A stretch of 64,000 bases of DNA. Source: Alphaproteobacteria bacterium (GTDB taxonomy: Bacteria > Pseudomonadota > Alphaproteobacteria > Rhizobiales > Methyloligellaceae). Each line of letters starts with the position of its first letter. The first letter of the stretch is position 1. The notes under the pieces are model-generated. The model was not told the origin of the DNA and ran no database searches. It saw only the letters and a list, made by a program, of their open reading frames with translations. The stretch covers positions 124,001 through 188,000 of the forward strand of contig VGDX01000001.1 of NCBI GenBank assembly GCA_016869535.1. Direction: 5' to 3'. Positions 1 to 10,400 of the stretch are shown in pieces. The translations under genes and the position numbers were made by a program.

Positions 1-753
1 GAGGCCGGAACGCTTGGAGAGCGAATTGAATACAACGACATTCTTAAAGCTCCCGGCTTCCCTATAGGCCGTCTCCAGGGCACCGACGGGTGGCGTGTCG
101 CTGTAGATCTCCGAATAGCACTCGTCGGCAAAGAGCATAAAATCGAATCGCCGGGCGATGCCGATGGCGCGGGTGAGATAGTCGCTTCCGGCCACGGCGC
201 CTTGCGGGTTCGAAGGCGAGCAAAGGTAGAGAGCAATTGTGCGCTCAAGTAGCGCCGGATCGATCGCTTCAAGGTCGGGAAGGAACCCGTTGTCGGCTGT
301 GCTCGGCAGAAAATGTTGTTCGGCCCCGGAGGCAACCGCGGCAGCGGCATAGGCTTGATAGAAAGGATTTGGGATAAGCACCGCAGGTCTCTCGACCGAC
401 TTGCGTGCCATCGCCGGAAAGATCGACGAGAATAGCCCCTCGCGCGAGCCATTGAGCGGCAGCACCTGACTTTCGGGTTCGATCTTTCCTTGAAGTGTTG
501 GGTATCGACGCCCGATCCATCCAGCGATCGCTTGGCGCAAATCCGGAATACCCTTGATCGGTGGATAGCGGCCGAATGCAGTTAAATACTGCTGCAATAT
601 CGGACCGACGAAAGGCGGGATCATCGCCTTCGGCTCACCCAGCGATAGGTCAATCGGAGAAGCACCCGGTTTGATGCCGTCGAGCCGTTGCGCTAGACGC
701 GAAAAAGGTGAGGCGACCAGCTCGTCGAGATAGGTGTGAGCGTCGGGTTTCAT
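1..753 (-). CDS. Class I/II PLP-dependent aminotransferase (DapC-like), C-terminus outside window
   Basis: Partial gene: 251 codons are visible from ATG at 753 and the frame runs off the window at base 1. The translation has the fold type I aminotransferase layout: an N-terminal SLGEP segment, GRYPPIKGIPDLR (the 'Y-P-G-x-LR' region), CSPSNPQG around the substrate-binding Asn, ADECYSEIY with the PLP-contacting Asp/Tyr, and it stops in SLSKRSGL, which contains the Schiff-base Lys. The family includes succinyl/acetyl-diaminopimelate and aspartate aminotransferases; alphaproteobacterial members of this type are often called DapC, which would place it in lysine/diaminopimelate synthesis. Substrate is inference. 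The amtB terminator lies just upstream, so this gene probably has its own promoter between 754 and 813. Confidence 0.85.
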   Translation of the reverse strand, partial: MKPDAHTYLDELVASPFSRLAQRLDGIKPGASPIDLSLGEPKAMIPPFVGPILQQYLTAFGRYPPIKGIPDLRQAIAGWIGRRYPTLQGKIEPESQVLPLNGSREGLFSSIFPAMARKSVERPAVLIPNPFYQAYAAAAVASGAEQHFLPSTADNGFLPDLEAIDPALLERTIALYLCSPSNPQGAVAGSDYLTRAIGIARRFDFMLFADECYSEIYSDTPPVGALETAYREAGSFKNVVVFNSLSKRSGL

Positions 754-813
754 GCGAGCGGTGTTAGGCGATGATCCCGCCCACGGCAATGGCCCTTCCA
801 CGACAAAATAAAT

Positions 814-838
814 GAGCCCCGGCGATATGCCGGGGCTC
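814..838 (-). terminator. Rho-independent terminator of glnK-amtB
   Basis: A 10-bp perfect inverted repeat (GAGCCCCGGC / GCCGGGGCTC) with a 5-nt loop lies about 80 bases past the amtB stop. Read on the minus strand it is followed by ATTTATTTTG, a U-rich tail. It separates the glnK-amtB transcript from the aminotransferase gene that follows on the same strand. Confidence 0.8.
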
Positions 839-920
839 AGGCAAGAGCTAGATATCAAGGGAGGTGGAGATCTAGCTCCGGATTACTAGTGTTTTGGTCC
901 CTCGGTTGGTCACGCGGAAT

Positions 921-2264
921 CTACTGAACCACCTCGCCATGCAGATTGATGTCGAGGCCTTCGACTTCAGCGGCTTGCGACACTCTCACACCGACCAGAA
1001 TGTTGACGATGATGAGAATGACAAAGGTCGCCACGGCGCACCAAACGATGGTGGCAGTGATGCCCCAGATCTGGGTCAACACCTGGCCGGCATTGCCTTC
1101 AAGCAGTCCGGTCTTGCCGGCGATCGCTTCGGCGGCAAACACGCCAGTCAAAATGGCGCCGACAATACCGCCAACGCCGTGAATGCCGAACACATCGAGC
1201 GAGTCATCGTAGCCGAGCGCCTTCTTCACCGTGGTCGAGGCGAAGAAGCAGATGATGCCGGCTGCAATACCGATCCAAAGTGCGCCCATCGGCTCAACGA
1301 AGCCCGCCGCCGGTGTGATGGCCACAAGTCCGGCGACCGCGCCGGAGATTATGCCGAGAATGCTCGGTTTCTTGTGTATGAGCCACTCGGTAAACATCCA
1401 TCCCAATGCGGCGGCGGCGGTGGCGATCTGGGTCACGGCCATGGCCATACCGGCAGCGCCATTGGCGGCCACTGCGGAACCGGCATTGAAGCCGAACCAG
1501 CCGACCCACAGTAAGGAGGCACCGATCACACTATAGACGAGGTTGTGCGGCGCCATGTTTTCCGTGCCGTAGCCAGAGCGCCTGCCGAGGTAAATCGCAC
1601 ACACCAGTCCGGCGATACCGGCGTTGATATGCACGACCGTGCCACCCGCGAAGTCGAGCACGCCGGCGTTGGCCAGGAAGCCGCCGCCCCACACCCAGTG
1701 CGTGATCGGCGCGTAGACAACCAACGACCAGAGCACCATGAAGAGCAGCAACGCCGAGAATTTCATGCGGTCGACGAATGCGCCTACGATAAGAGCCGGT
1801 GTGATGATCGCGAATGTTGCCTGGAATGTGAAGAACACCGATTCCGGAATCGTCAGCGTCAGCGTGTCGATACCCACACCTTTGAGAAAGGCTTTCGACA
1901 GGCCACCGATATAGGAATTCATGCCCCCGCCGTCGGTGAAGGCGAGCGAATAACCCATCGCGAACCAGGCGATGGTGATGACGCAGCATATCGCGAAGCA
2001 CTGCATAACGACGGACAGGACGTTCTTCTTACGCACCATGCCGCCGTAGAACAGGGCTAGGCCTGGGATCGTCATCAAAAGTACGATCGCCGTTGAAGTC
2101 AGCATCCACGCCGTGTCGCCCGTGTTGAGCGTCGGTGCGGCTTCTTCCGCAGCTTCAGCCACGGGTTCCGCTGCCTCTTGGGCAAGCGCGGGATCGATGT
2201 AGCAAAGGACCAAAAAGGCCAGCATCACCACACCGGCGAAAAGATATTTGGCAAGGGTCACCAT
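921..2264 (-). CDS. amtB: Ammonium transporter AmtB
   Basis: 447 residues, a normal length for Amt/MEP/Rh ammonium channels. The N-terminus has a cleavable signal peptide (hydrophobic stretch at residues 5-25, PALAQ at about 25-29) and then an Ala/Glu-rich linker, followed by about eleven membrane helices. Family signatures visible include DTAWMLTSTAIVLLMT, GLALFYGGMVRKKN, the DFAGGTVVHINAG segment with the first pore His, and FGIHGVGGIVGAI with the second pore His. Inner-membrane uptake of ammonium. It follows glnK by 14 bases in one operon, the standard arrangement in which the PII protein docks on and blocks the channel when nitrogen is plentiful. Confidence 0.97.
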   Translation of the reverse strand: MVTLAKYLFAGVVMLAFLVLCYIDPALAQEAAEPVAEAAEEAAPTLNTGDTAWMLTSTAIVLLMTIPGLALFYGGMVRKKNVLSVVMQCFAICCVITIAWFAMGYSLAFTDGGGMNSYIGGLSKAFLKGVGIDTLTLTIPESVFFTFQATFAIITPALIVGAFVDRMKFSALLLFMVLWSLVVYAPITHWVWGGGFLANAGVLDFAGGTVVHINAGIAGLVCAIYLGRRSGYGTENMAPHNLVYSVIGASLLWVGWFGFNAGSAVAANGAAGMAMAVTQIATAAAALGWMFTEWLIHKKPSILGIISGAVAGLVAITPAAGFVEPMGALWIGIAAGIICFFASTTVKKALGYDDSLDVFGIHGVGGIVGAILTGVFAAEAIAGKTGLLEGNAGQVLTQIWGITATIVWCAVATFVILIIVNILVGVRVSQAAEVEGLDINLHGEVVQ

Positions 2265-2278
2265 CTCTACCTCCCCCT

Positions 2279-2711
<433 letters not shown>

Positions 2712-2847
2712 CTCCGTTGCGGCGCAACAAGCCATTGGATTTTCTGATTCTTTTCTAGGCGTCGGAGGTAAGGATGCCCGTTAGAGCCTCGGAGTTAGCC
2801 TAGATATTAGGCAAATACGACATGATGCATAGAATATAGGCAATATG

Positions 2848-3708
2848 TTACTCTCGACGCAGACGGATGAGGCCTTCTTGGGCGGTCGAGGCGACCAGCT
2901 CGCCATCACGCGTGAAAAATGTGCCGCGGCAGAAGGCTCTACCCGCACCGGAAGCAGGGCTGTCCTGGGCGTAAAGCAACCAATCATCGGCCCTGAAAGG
3001 GCGATGAAACCAGATGGCATGGTCGAGACTCGCCAGCATCAGCGCCGGGTCGAACACAAAGCGGCCATGCGCAATCAAGGCCGTGTCGAGCAAAGTGAAG
3101 TCGGAGGCATAGGCAAGAACGCATTGATGCATGGCGAGATCGTCGCCGAGCTTGCCGGTGGCTCTGATCCATACAAGCTGCGTCGGCGCATGGTTCCCCG
3201 GTGTGAGGTAGCGGGACAGATCCACGGGCCTGATCTCAATCGGCCGCTCGCGCTGCCAATAGGCTTTGACCTGGGAAGGCAGGCGGTCGATGAACCGCTC
3301 CTTCAATTCGGCCTCGCTCGGTAGCGCCTCTGGCGGCGGCACTTCCGGCATGGGTAATTGGTGATGCAGCCCCTCCTCTGGCTTGTGGAAAGAGGCGCTC
3401 ATAGAGAAGATCGCCTGACCGTGTTGTACGGCGACCACGCGGCGGGTGGAGAAGCTGCCGCCGTCACGGATGCGGTCCACTTCATAGATGATCGGCACTG
3501 CGGGATCGCCGGCGCGCAGGAAATAAGCATGCAGCGAATGCGCAAGCCGCTCCTCGACCGTGCGATTGGCTGCGACGAGCGCTTGCCCGATTACCTGTCC
3601 GCCGAAGACGCGCTGCCAGCCCACTTGCGGACTGAGGCCACGGAACAGATTGTGCTCAAGCGGTTCAAGGTCGAGGATCGACAGGAGCTCTTCTAGCGCA
3701 TGGCTCAT
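2848..3708 (-). CDS. tesB: Acyl-CoA thioesterase II (TesB)
   Basis: Starting at the ATG at 3708 the product is 286 residues, the length of E. coli TesB; an upstream in-frame start at 3765 would add a non-conserved 19-residue tail. A duplicated hot-dog fold is indicated by the N-terminal LFRGLSPQVGWQRVFGGQVIGQAL and the second half with FHRPFRADDWLLYAQDSP and GAGRAFCRGTFFTRDGELVAS, which are typical TesB signatures. Hydrolyses medium- and long-chain acyl-CoA to free acid and CoA in the cytoplasm. Divergent from the UbiH-type gene with about 80 bases between starts. Confidence 0.94.
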   Translation of the reverse strand: MSHALEELLSILDLEPLEHNLFRGLSPQVGWQRVFGGQVIGQALVAANRTVEERLAHSLHAYFLRAGDPAVPIIYEVDRIRDGGSFSTRRVVAVQHGQAIFSMSASFHKPEEGLHHQLPMPEVPPPEALPSEAELKERFIDRLPSQVKAYWQRERPIEIRPVDLSRYLTPGNHAPTQLVWIRATGKLGDDLAMHQCVLAYASDFTLLDTALIAHGRFVFDPALMLASLDHAIWFHRPFRADDWLLYAQDSPASGAGRAFCRGTFFTRDGELVASTAQEGLIRLRRE

Positions 3709-3789
3709 CATCAGGGCCTTTGCGAAGGATTTGTCCGCAAGCCCTTTAGCAGGTTCATGTTCCAAGCGGAACGTGGCATTCCTTAGCAG

Positions 3790-5028
3790 ATGACAGATCG
3801 TTTCTACGATGTGGTGATCGCCGGCGGCGGTTTTGTCGGTCAGTCGCTAGCGCTTGCTCTTGCCAAGATTGCTCCGCGAGGGTTCCGCATCGCACTGGTT
3901 GATGCCGAGCCAAGCAAGAGCGGTGATGCAATCAGAGATGCGCGCGCCTCGGCGCTGTCTGCCGCAACGAAGAATCTCCTGTCTGTGCTCGATGTGTGGC
4001 CCAAGCTTGCGCCAGACGCGCAGGCCATCGAGTCGATCGAGATCACTGACTCACCGCTTCACGCAGGGCTTCGCCCCCATCTTCTTGGCTTCGGCGACGA
4101 TGAGCTCAAAGAGGGCGAGCCCAGCGCCTTCATGGTCGAAAATCGAGATATTCAGCACGCTCTTGCCGCTGTGGTCGCTGAGCAGCCTGCCATCGATTCC
4201 TTCACGCCGGGAAGCATTACCGATTTTGAATCTGATGCATTTCGCGTCGTTTCCCATTTCGCGACTGGTGAAACGATCGAAGCCGCACTTCTAGTCGCCG
4301 CTGACGGTAAGCGTTCTCAATTGAGAGAGCGTGCCGGCATCAAGTGTGTGAGTTGGTCCTACCCGCAAAGGGGCATCATCACTACGGTGACGCACACCAT
4401 CCCGCATCAAGGACGCGCTACGCAGCACTTCCTTCCAGCCGGGCCATTCGCCATCCTGCCGCTCAAGGGCAACCGCTCAGCGATTGTATGGACGGAAGAA
4501 AAAGATCGCGCCGAAACGATCATCGCCTCCAATGAAGCAGACTTCCTGTCCGAATTGACCACGCGGTTCGGGAATCACCTGGGCGAACTCGCCATTGTGG
4601 GCCCGATCCAGTCCTTCCCCCTCGATTTTCAGGTGGCGCGAAATTTCGTCACCGACCGCATGGTTCTCGTGGGCGATGCGGCTCATGTCGTACATCCGCT
4701 TGCCGGCCAGGGCCTCAATATCGGTATGCGCGACGTAGCGGCTCTGACAGAGATCGTGGTTGAGGCAACGAGGCTCGGCCTAGACATTGGCTCGCCGGTA
4801 CAGCTCGAGCACTACCAGCGCTGGCGTCGGTTTGACAGCGCCTTTTCAGCCGCGGTCATGGACGGATTGAATCGCTTGTTCTCCAATGATAACGCGCCGT
4901 TACGCGCGCTGCGCGATCTCGGCCTCGGCGTGGTGGACAGAGCTCCGGCACTCAAGCGCTTCTTCGTCCGCGAAGCAGCCGGTACCACCGGAAATGCGCC
5001 GCGACTGTTGTTAGGGGAAAGCTTCTAA
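3790..5028 (+). CDS. FAD-dependent ubiquinone-biosynthesis hydroxylase (UbiH/UbiF/COQ6 family)
   Basis: 412 residues. The N-terminal FAD Rossmann motif is VVIAGGGFVGQSLALAL (about residues 8-24), an ADGKRSQLRERAG 'DG' motif follows near residue 175, and VLVGDAAHVVHPLAGQGLNIG is the second FAD motif characteristic of UbiH/UbiF/VisC/COQ6 enzymes. These flavoprotein monooxygenases hydroxylate the aromatic ring of ubiquinone precursors. Alphaproteobacteria use differing sets (UbiH, UbiF, UbiL, UbiM), and which ring position this one modifies cannot be read from the sequence. Its 3' end is 5 bases from the convergent Trm112 gene. Confidence 0.88.
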   Translation: MTDRFYDVVIAGGGFVGQSLALALAKIAPRGFRIALVDAEPSKSGDAIRDARASALSAATKNLLSVLDVWPKLAPDAQAIESIEITDSPLHAGLRPHLLGFGDDELKEGEPSAFMVENRDIQHALAAVVAEQPAIDSFTPGSITDFESDAFRVVSHFATGETIEAALLVAADGKRSQLRERAGIKCVSWSYPQRGIITTVTHTIPHQGRATQHFLPAGPFAILPLKGNRSAIVWTEEKDRAETIIASNEADFLSELTTRFGNHLGELAIVGPIQSFPLDFQVARNFVTDRMVLVGDAAHVVHPLAGQGLNIGMRDVAALTEIVVEATRLGLDIGSPVQLEHYQRWRRFDSAFSAAVMDGLNRLFSNDNAPLRALRDLGLGVVDRAPALKRFFVREAAGTTGNAPRLLLGESF

Positions 5029-5033
5029 CGCTG

Positions 5034-5240
5034 CTAGCTCACGTCGAGCTTGCGCGCCTCATCGGGCAACATGATGGGGATGCCGTCGCGGATTGGATAG
5101 GCAAGTCCGGCAGCGCGGCTGATGAGTTCCTGGCGATCGGCGTCGTAATCGAGTGAGGTCTTGGTCAGGGGACAAACCAGAATCTCCAAGAGCTTCGGAT
5201 CGATTTTACGTTCACCGCGGCGATCTGATTCTTGGGTCAT
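5034..5240 (-). CDS. Trm112 family protein
   Basis: Using the ATG at 5240 gives 68 residues, matching the small bacterial Trm112/UPF0434 family; longer upstream starts only add unconserved sequence overlapping the previous gene. Core motifs are [24 protein letters not shown] and [17 protein letters not shown]. Only one of the usual zinc-ligand Cys residues is visible, as is common in proteobacterial members. Eukaryotic and archaeal Trm112 activates methyltransferases; the bacterial role is less clear. Last gene of the CnoX - Lon-like - Trm112 group, an order seen in many Hyphomicrobiales. Confidence 0.88.
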   Translation of the reverse strand: MTQESDRRGERKIDPKLLEILVCPLTKTSLDYDADRQELISRAAGLAYPIRDGIPIMLPDEARKLDVS

Positions 5241-5256
5241 TTTGCTGGCTCCCCGG

Positions 5257-5955
5257 TCATTGTAGCGCGCTTCCCGAACCATCCTCTCTTGCCGCGAGCT
5301 CCATCTCGGCAAGCGCCACCAGGGCTTCGGCACGTGCCCGAAGGTCTGCCGCTTCAAGTAGTGCTTGTTTCTCCTCCGGCCCATAAGGACTGAGGATGGC
5401 GAGCGTATTCACGAGACGCTCATTGCTGGCATTGTTGATGCGGTCCCAATCGGCATTGAGATTATTGGCGGAAAGATAGCTTCTCAAAGTGGCGAGGAGG
5501 CGTGAACGGTCTACCGCATCTTCACCATGGCCGCCCACGAAATCCTCTTCATACGACGCAAAATCTACTATGCAGATGCGGAAGGGATCCTCTGACGGAA
5601 TATCGCGTCGACAACGAAAGCGTGCGACTCCTGCGAGGGTGACGACTACGCGGCCTTCGTCACTTTCCGTGTAGGCTGTGATTCGTCCCGCACATCCGAT
5701 GTTACGCAGTGCAAAATTTTTTCCCCGTGGTGACTCTGCCGCTCCGGACTCAGTGGCCGGTTGGATGATGCCGATCAAATGATCACGGCCAAGGGCATAA
5801 TCGAGGAGCGCGAGATAGCGTGGTTCAAAAACATTTAGAGTGAGAGTGGCGCGCGGCAGGAGGATCGCGCCGCGCAGAGGAAAAACGGGGAGCTCGCTAG
5901 GCATGTCGCCAGCCTCGTGATAGCGGTCGGTGACTCCCAAGCGGTGGGCCTCCAT
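5257..5955 (-). CDS. Lon N-terminal (substrate-binding) domain protein
   Basis: 232 residues from the ATG at 5955, whose start overlaps the stop of the thioredoxin/TPR gene (TAATG), so translation is probably coupled. The protein is essentially one LON substrate-binding domain: [34 protein letters not shown] near the N-terminus is the classical signature. There is no AAA ATPase or Ser-Lys protease domain, so it is not Lon itself. Stand-alone LON-domain proteins are widespread in alphaproteobacteria, with undefined function; a role in substrate recognition or quality control is inference, in keeping with the chaperone-like neighbour. Confidence 0.9.
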   Translation of the reverse strand: MEAHRLGVTDRYHEAGDMPSELPVFPLRGAILLPRATLTLNVFEPRYLALLDYALGRDHLIGIIQPATESGAAESPRGKNFALRNIGCAGRITAYTESDEGRVVVTLAGVARFRCRRDIPSEDPFRICIVDFASYEEDFVGGHGEDAVDRSRLLATLRSYLSANNLNADWDRINNASNERLVNTLAILSPYGPEEKQALLEAADLRARAEALVALAEMELAAREDGSGSALQ

Positions 5956-6872
5956 TACGCGAATAGAAGCGAAGAGAGCCTTTGCCGGCCCTGAATAGTG
6001 GCCTGATCGCCCGGACCCCAAGCATCGAACAGCTGCAACAGCTGCTTCCGTGCCGCATCGTCATTCCAGGTGCGGTTCTTGGCGACAAGGGTGAGCAACT
6101 CATCCAATGCACCGCTCCGGTCGCCTTTGGCGTTAAGTGCGAGAGCAAGATCGAAACGCACCTGCGCGTCAGTCGGCTCGGCGCTTAATTTGTCGCGAAG
6201 TGTTTCAATATCGCCGGTATTAATTGACTTGCGCGCTAGATCGAGGGCAGCACGCGCGCTGGCCACGGATGCGCTATCCGCCTTAGCTGGCGCTACAAGC
6301 GCGAGGGTCTGCTCGGCGCGGGCAAGGTCGCCGGTTTTGATGTAGCATTTGGCAAGACCCGCGGCCGCCTGGGCATTCTCGGCATCTTTCTGCAAGATCT
6401 CGCCGAAGGCCTGTGCCGCGGTATTCACATCACCTGCAGCCAGCGCCGCTTCGGCAGCGTCAAGATCGGCGGTGGCGTCTGCAGTCTTGTCGCCGATAAG
6501 GCGTGAGACGAAGTCCTTGACGCGCGATTCCGGCATCGCGCCCATGAAACCGTCGACGGGCCGGCCGTCCTGGAAAGCGAAAACCGCCGGCACCGACTGA
6601 ACGCCCATCTGCCCGGGAATTTGCGGATGGTCGTCGATATTGAGTTTGACCAGCCTGATTGCGCCCTTGGCGGCGCGCACCACTTTCTCCAGCACGGGGG
6701 TCAATTGGCGGCAGGGCCCGCACCACGGGGCCCAGAAATCGACCAGCACCGGCCCGATGCGCGACGCCTCGATCACATCGCGCATGAAGTCATTGGTGGT
6801 CGTGTCCTTGATGAGATCGGCGCCGGCTGTGCCCGCCCCGTCCTGGTTGAGGATGGAATTTTCTACGCTCAT
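5955..6872 (-). CDS. cnoX: Thioredoxin-TPR co-chaperone (CnoX/YbbN)
   Basis: 305 residues: a thioredoxin domain (about 25-130) with the active site WAPWCGPCRQL, both Cys (51 and 54) present, and a C-terminal TPR-like helical half with repeated Ala-rich pairs (about 140-300). This is the architecture of YbbN/CnoX, which holds unfolded clients and hands them to GroEL and DnaK. E. coli CnoX lacks the first active-site Cys, whereas alphaproteobacterial forms such as the Caulobacter protein keep CGPC and retain thioredoxin activity, as expected here. First gene of a three-gene operon with the Lon-like and Trm112 genes. Confidence 0.9.
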   Translation of the reverse strand: MSVENSILNQDGAGTAGADLIKDTTTNDFMRDVIEASRIGPVLVDFWAPWCGPCRQLTPVLEKVVRAAKGAIRLVKLNIDDHPQIPGQMGVQSVPAVFAFQDGRPVDGFMGAMPESRVKDFVSRLIGDKTADATADLDAAEAALAAGDVNTAAQAFGEILQKDAENAQAAAGLAKCYIKTGDLARAEQTLALVAPAKADSASVASARAALDLARKSINTGDIETLRDKLSAEPTDAQVRFDLALALNAKGDRSGALDELLTLVAKNRTWNDDAARKQLLQLFDAWGPGDQATIQGRQRLSSLLFA

Positions 6873-6922
6873 GCCGGAAAGATGGTCTGCTGGACCCTAT
6901 TTGGCAACCTCAGACGAGGCCA

Positions 6923-7414
6923 TCAAACGAGAGGCATGACGATGGGTTCATGGCCGCAGGCGCGGATGAAGCGCAAAAGGTCGGCCGTCTTAAGCCTGGT
7001 CGTGGCGGTGTTTTCCAGCGGATGACAATTGACCTCGTCGAAATCGAGGAGAGCCTTGTCGACCACGACCGCCACTTCCCGCGCGCTTTCGTTGATCAGC
7101 GCGAATGGGGTGACCGATCCGGCTGTGACTCCAAGCACTTGTTCGAGGAGCGCATCCTTGCCGAAGCTCAGCCTGCCCAAATTCAAGCGTGCGGCGAGCC
7201 CCTTCAGATCGACCCTGGTGTCCTCCTTGGCGACGACCAGGACCATGCGGCCGTCTTTGTCGATTAGAAACAGGCTCTTAGTGTGGGCGCCAGGGAGCCG
7301 GCCGCGGAGCGCCCTGGACTGCTCCACCGTGAACATCGGGGCGTGCTCGACCGTCACGGTGTCGATGCCAAGCGCCTCCAAACGGCGAAATAAGGTGCTC
7401 CGATCGGCCTGCAT
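6923..7414 (-). CDS. Prolyl-tRNA editing protein (YbaK/ProX-type)
   Basis: 163 residues from the ATG at 7414. The fold signature includes HTKSLFLIDKDGRMVLVVA, with the Lys conserved in INS/YbaK editing domains, LSFGKDALLEQVLGVTAGSVTPFAL (the Gly-Val-x-Pro-Gly-type loop) and DEVNCHPLENTATTRL. Trans-editing proteins of this family hydrolyse mischarged aminoacyl-tRNA such as Ala-tRNA(Pro). Often annotated ProX or PrdX in alphaproteobacteria. It is 50 bases upstream of cnoX on the same strand and may be co-transcribed, but is functionally separate. Confidence 0.87.
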   Translation of the reverse strand: MQADRSTLFRRLEALGIDTVTVEHAPMFTVEQSRALRGRLPGAHTKSLFLIDKDGRMVLVVAKEDTRVDLKGLAARLNLGRLSFGKDALLEQVLGVTAGSVTPFALINESAREVAVVVDKALLDFDEVNCHPLENTATTRLKTADLLRFIRACGHEPIVMPLV

Positions 7415-7492
7415 AATGAGGAAACTACGCCGGGATTGGGGTCTTTTGTCCGGAAACGTGTTGCGGCGCGACGGGAACACCCCGGCGATGTC

Positions 7493-10400
7493 TTATTGGG
7501 GAACCGTGCTCGGCCGCGGAACGATATTCAGCTTCGGGATGGAGCTTGACGGGCGCAGGCAGCGTCTGCCGTCCCACCTCCAGCCTTTCTTCTTGCATTC
7601 CTCAGCCGGGTCGGCCGGCGCGGTGCAGGTCTTGCGCTTGCTGTCCCACTTCCAGCCTTTGGCCTTGCACAGGGTAGCCGGGTCGATCGGAGGCAGGCAG
7701 CGCCTGCCATCCCAGTTCCAGCCCTTCTTCTTGCATTCCTCAGCTGGGTCGGCCGGCGCCGTGCAGGTCTTGCGCTTGTCATCCCAATTCCAGCCTTTGG
7801 CCTTGCACAGGATAGCCGGGTCGATCGGCGGCAGGCAGCGTCTGCCGTCCCACCTCCAGCCCTTCTTCTTGCATTCCTCGGCGGGGTCGACCGGCGCGGT
7901 GCAGGTCTTGCGCTTGTCGTCCCAGACCCAGCCCTTATCGGTGCAGGCTTCGGCTTGGGTCCGGCACCGCTTGCCGTCCCAGACTCCATGTCTGAGCTTG
8001 CAGACATCAGCCGGGCTTAAGCAGCGCTTGCCATTCCAAGTCCACCCCTTCTCCGTGCATTCGCGCGCGGGGTCTTCGGCCTTGACGCAGCGCTCATATC
8101 GGTCGCGTTCGAAGCCCTTGGCACACACACATCGGCCTTTTGCATCGCGCACCTCGTTCGCCCCGCACGCTTTTGGCGGGGTCGTGGGCTTGACGCAATT
8201 CCCGCGCTTGTCGCGCTCGTAACCGTGCTTGCACACGCACTGACCTTGCGCGTTACGCTCTTCGTTCGGCCCTGGCTTGCAGAGCGGCGGCGCTTCGGGA
8301 CAACGCCCGCTCTTCGGCACCGGCTTGCCGTCGGGGCAGAGACGCGGCTCGGTGACCGGCGGTTCGGTGACTGGCGGTTCGGTAAGATCGACGCACTGGC
8401 CCTTCTCGTTGCGCACGAACCCGGTCTTGCACACGCAGGCGCCACTCGCGCTACGCAGCTCGTTGGTCTTGGGTTCACATTGCGGCCGCTCTGGTTCGAC
8501 GCATTGCGGCGAGGGGATTTTTGCCCACGCGGTGGCGGCGTCGTCGGCGGGATCCTTGTTCCACCGCGTGTTGGCCACGGGTCTGGTCAAGGCAGCGGTG
8601 TTCATGAGCTTACACTGCTTGCCTTCCGGCACGTTGGCCGTCACTTCGAGCTCGACGCTTTCTCCCTTTTCGATACTGACATTTGGACGCTTCAGATGAT
8701 GGATCGCGCCATCGACCGTGTGTCCCCAACCCGGGAAGGTGACCGAGGACGGTGCAAAGCCAAACTGCTCATCGATCTCGATCGGGCCCTTATAGGGATC
8801 TGGACCCATATTGGTCACGGTCACCTTGTAAGCGCATCGATAGCCGCCGGCCGAGGCGACGCAATCGCCCTTCGCCGCCTTCGTCACTTTGAGATTGGTG
8901 GGATCGCAGGTGACCAGCACCTCGCCGGTCGGCAGGACCCATTCGATCCACGCATCGGCCGCGGCGGTGCTCGTGTCGTCGCCGGCGAAGAAATTGGAGT
9001 CGGTGCCGGCACCGGGCGCCGTTAGCCACGCCGTGTTTGGCATTCCGCAACCGGCAATCTCGAGCGGCGCGAGCGGGATCGTGACAGTCATCGGAATCGT
9101 CACTGAACCATCGACCGGAATGGCGACAGCGGCGGCTGCTGAGTGACAGCCATAGATTGGCGGCCCTCCAAGGCAGATCCAATCTGCCGGAACGGGGGCC
9201 AGGGTGGCTGGTGCAGGAATCGTGTCGACAAAGCCGATCGGACCGAGGAACGGCGAAGGACCGTCATTGATGATCTCGATCTCGTAATCGCAACCGATGA
9301 CATCGCCGCCCATCTTGTAACAGACGCCGCCATGCAATGCCGTCTTCTCGAGTCTGATGTTGCTCAGCGGAGCAGGTGCACCGACCGGAACCCAAGCGCA
9401 GCTCACGGTCGAGCTGGTCGCCCCGGGGGCGAGCGGCAGAGCCGGCGCCGGGAGGCCTGGAGCCGAAAGGGCGAAACAATTTTGCGCCCAGTAACCGGGG
9501 GGAACGCCTGGCGGCATAGTCACGGTAATCGCAAAGTCCAGCGCCTCGCCGGGCGCGAGCGTGAGTGTCGCCGCGCAGGAGAACGGCGTTGCGGCAGGTT
9601 CGGGCGCACACCCAAGGGCCGGCACAATCCCCGTGATGGGAGCGCCAAGCGGGGCACCACCAGGCAGGAACATGTTGTCGGTCAAGAGCACGGGTCCGCT
9701 GAAGCCGAGCGTGCCAGTGTTGGTGATGGTCACGGTGAAGGTGCAGTCCGCGCCGGGCATGCAGGCGGCGGGTGCCATCTTCGTTACGGTGATGTCGGTG
9801 CCTCCGTCGTCGCAGGACACGCCTCCCCACGGCTCTTCAAGCACCGCGCAGTTGCGGAAGCCGAAATCGCCGCCGGCGAAGAGCGGTCCGGTGTCGATCC
9901 AAACGTCGATCGAACGCGTCTCGCCGGGCTCGATGGCGTCGGGCGGCAGGCTGCACCAAAGATCGGGTGTCGGCGTAGGCGAGCACGTCCAGTCGGGCCC
10001 GTCAGGCGCGACGCCGGCGATGACGATGCCGCCGCCAGCGCCGGGACCGGAAAGGATCGTCGCGGCGTCCCAGATGTCGACCGGGTCTGACAGCGTCTCG
10101 CCGATATTGGTGACGGTAATGATGCAATGAATCTCGCCGCCGAAGATGGCCGGCTCGCAAATCTTGTCGATGAAGATGCCGGGGCCGACCTCCTCTGGTT
10201 CGGGCAGGGGCGGATAGTCCGCGAAGGGCGGCGGGTAGGGCAGCGGCTCGGACTCGGCAATCGTGCGTTTGTCGCACGGATCGAAAATCGCAATGTCTCC
10301 GACATGGCCGTAGACATTGGCGTCGAGGTAAAGGCCGTCATTATCGACGTACCACGCCGCGAAAGGCGGCTCGTTCTCCGGGCGCACCAGGCCCTTGTCG

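Noticed and set aside
7562-7985. CRISPR array
   Set aside because: Repeats are 138 bp, contiguous without spacers, and in frame within a coding gene.
7029-8222. Long open frame on the plus strand (397 codons) opposite the secreted protein gene
   Set aside because: It is the antisense shadow of the tandem repeats and of the prolyl-tRNA editing gene; composition is low-complexity Ser/Leu/Gln and no domain is recognisable.
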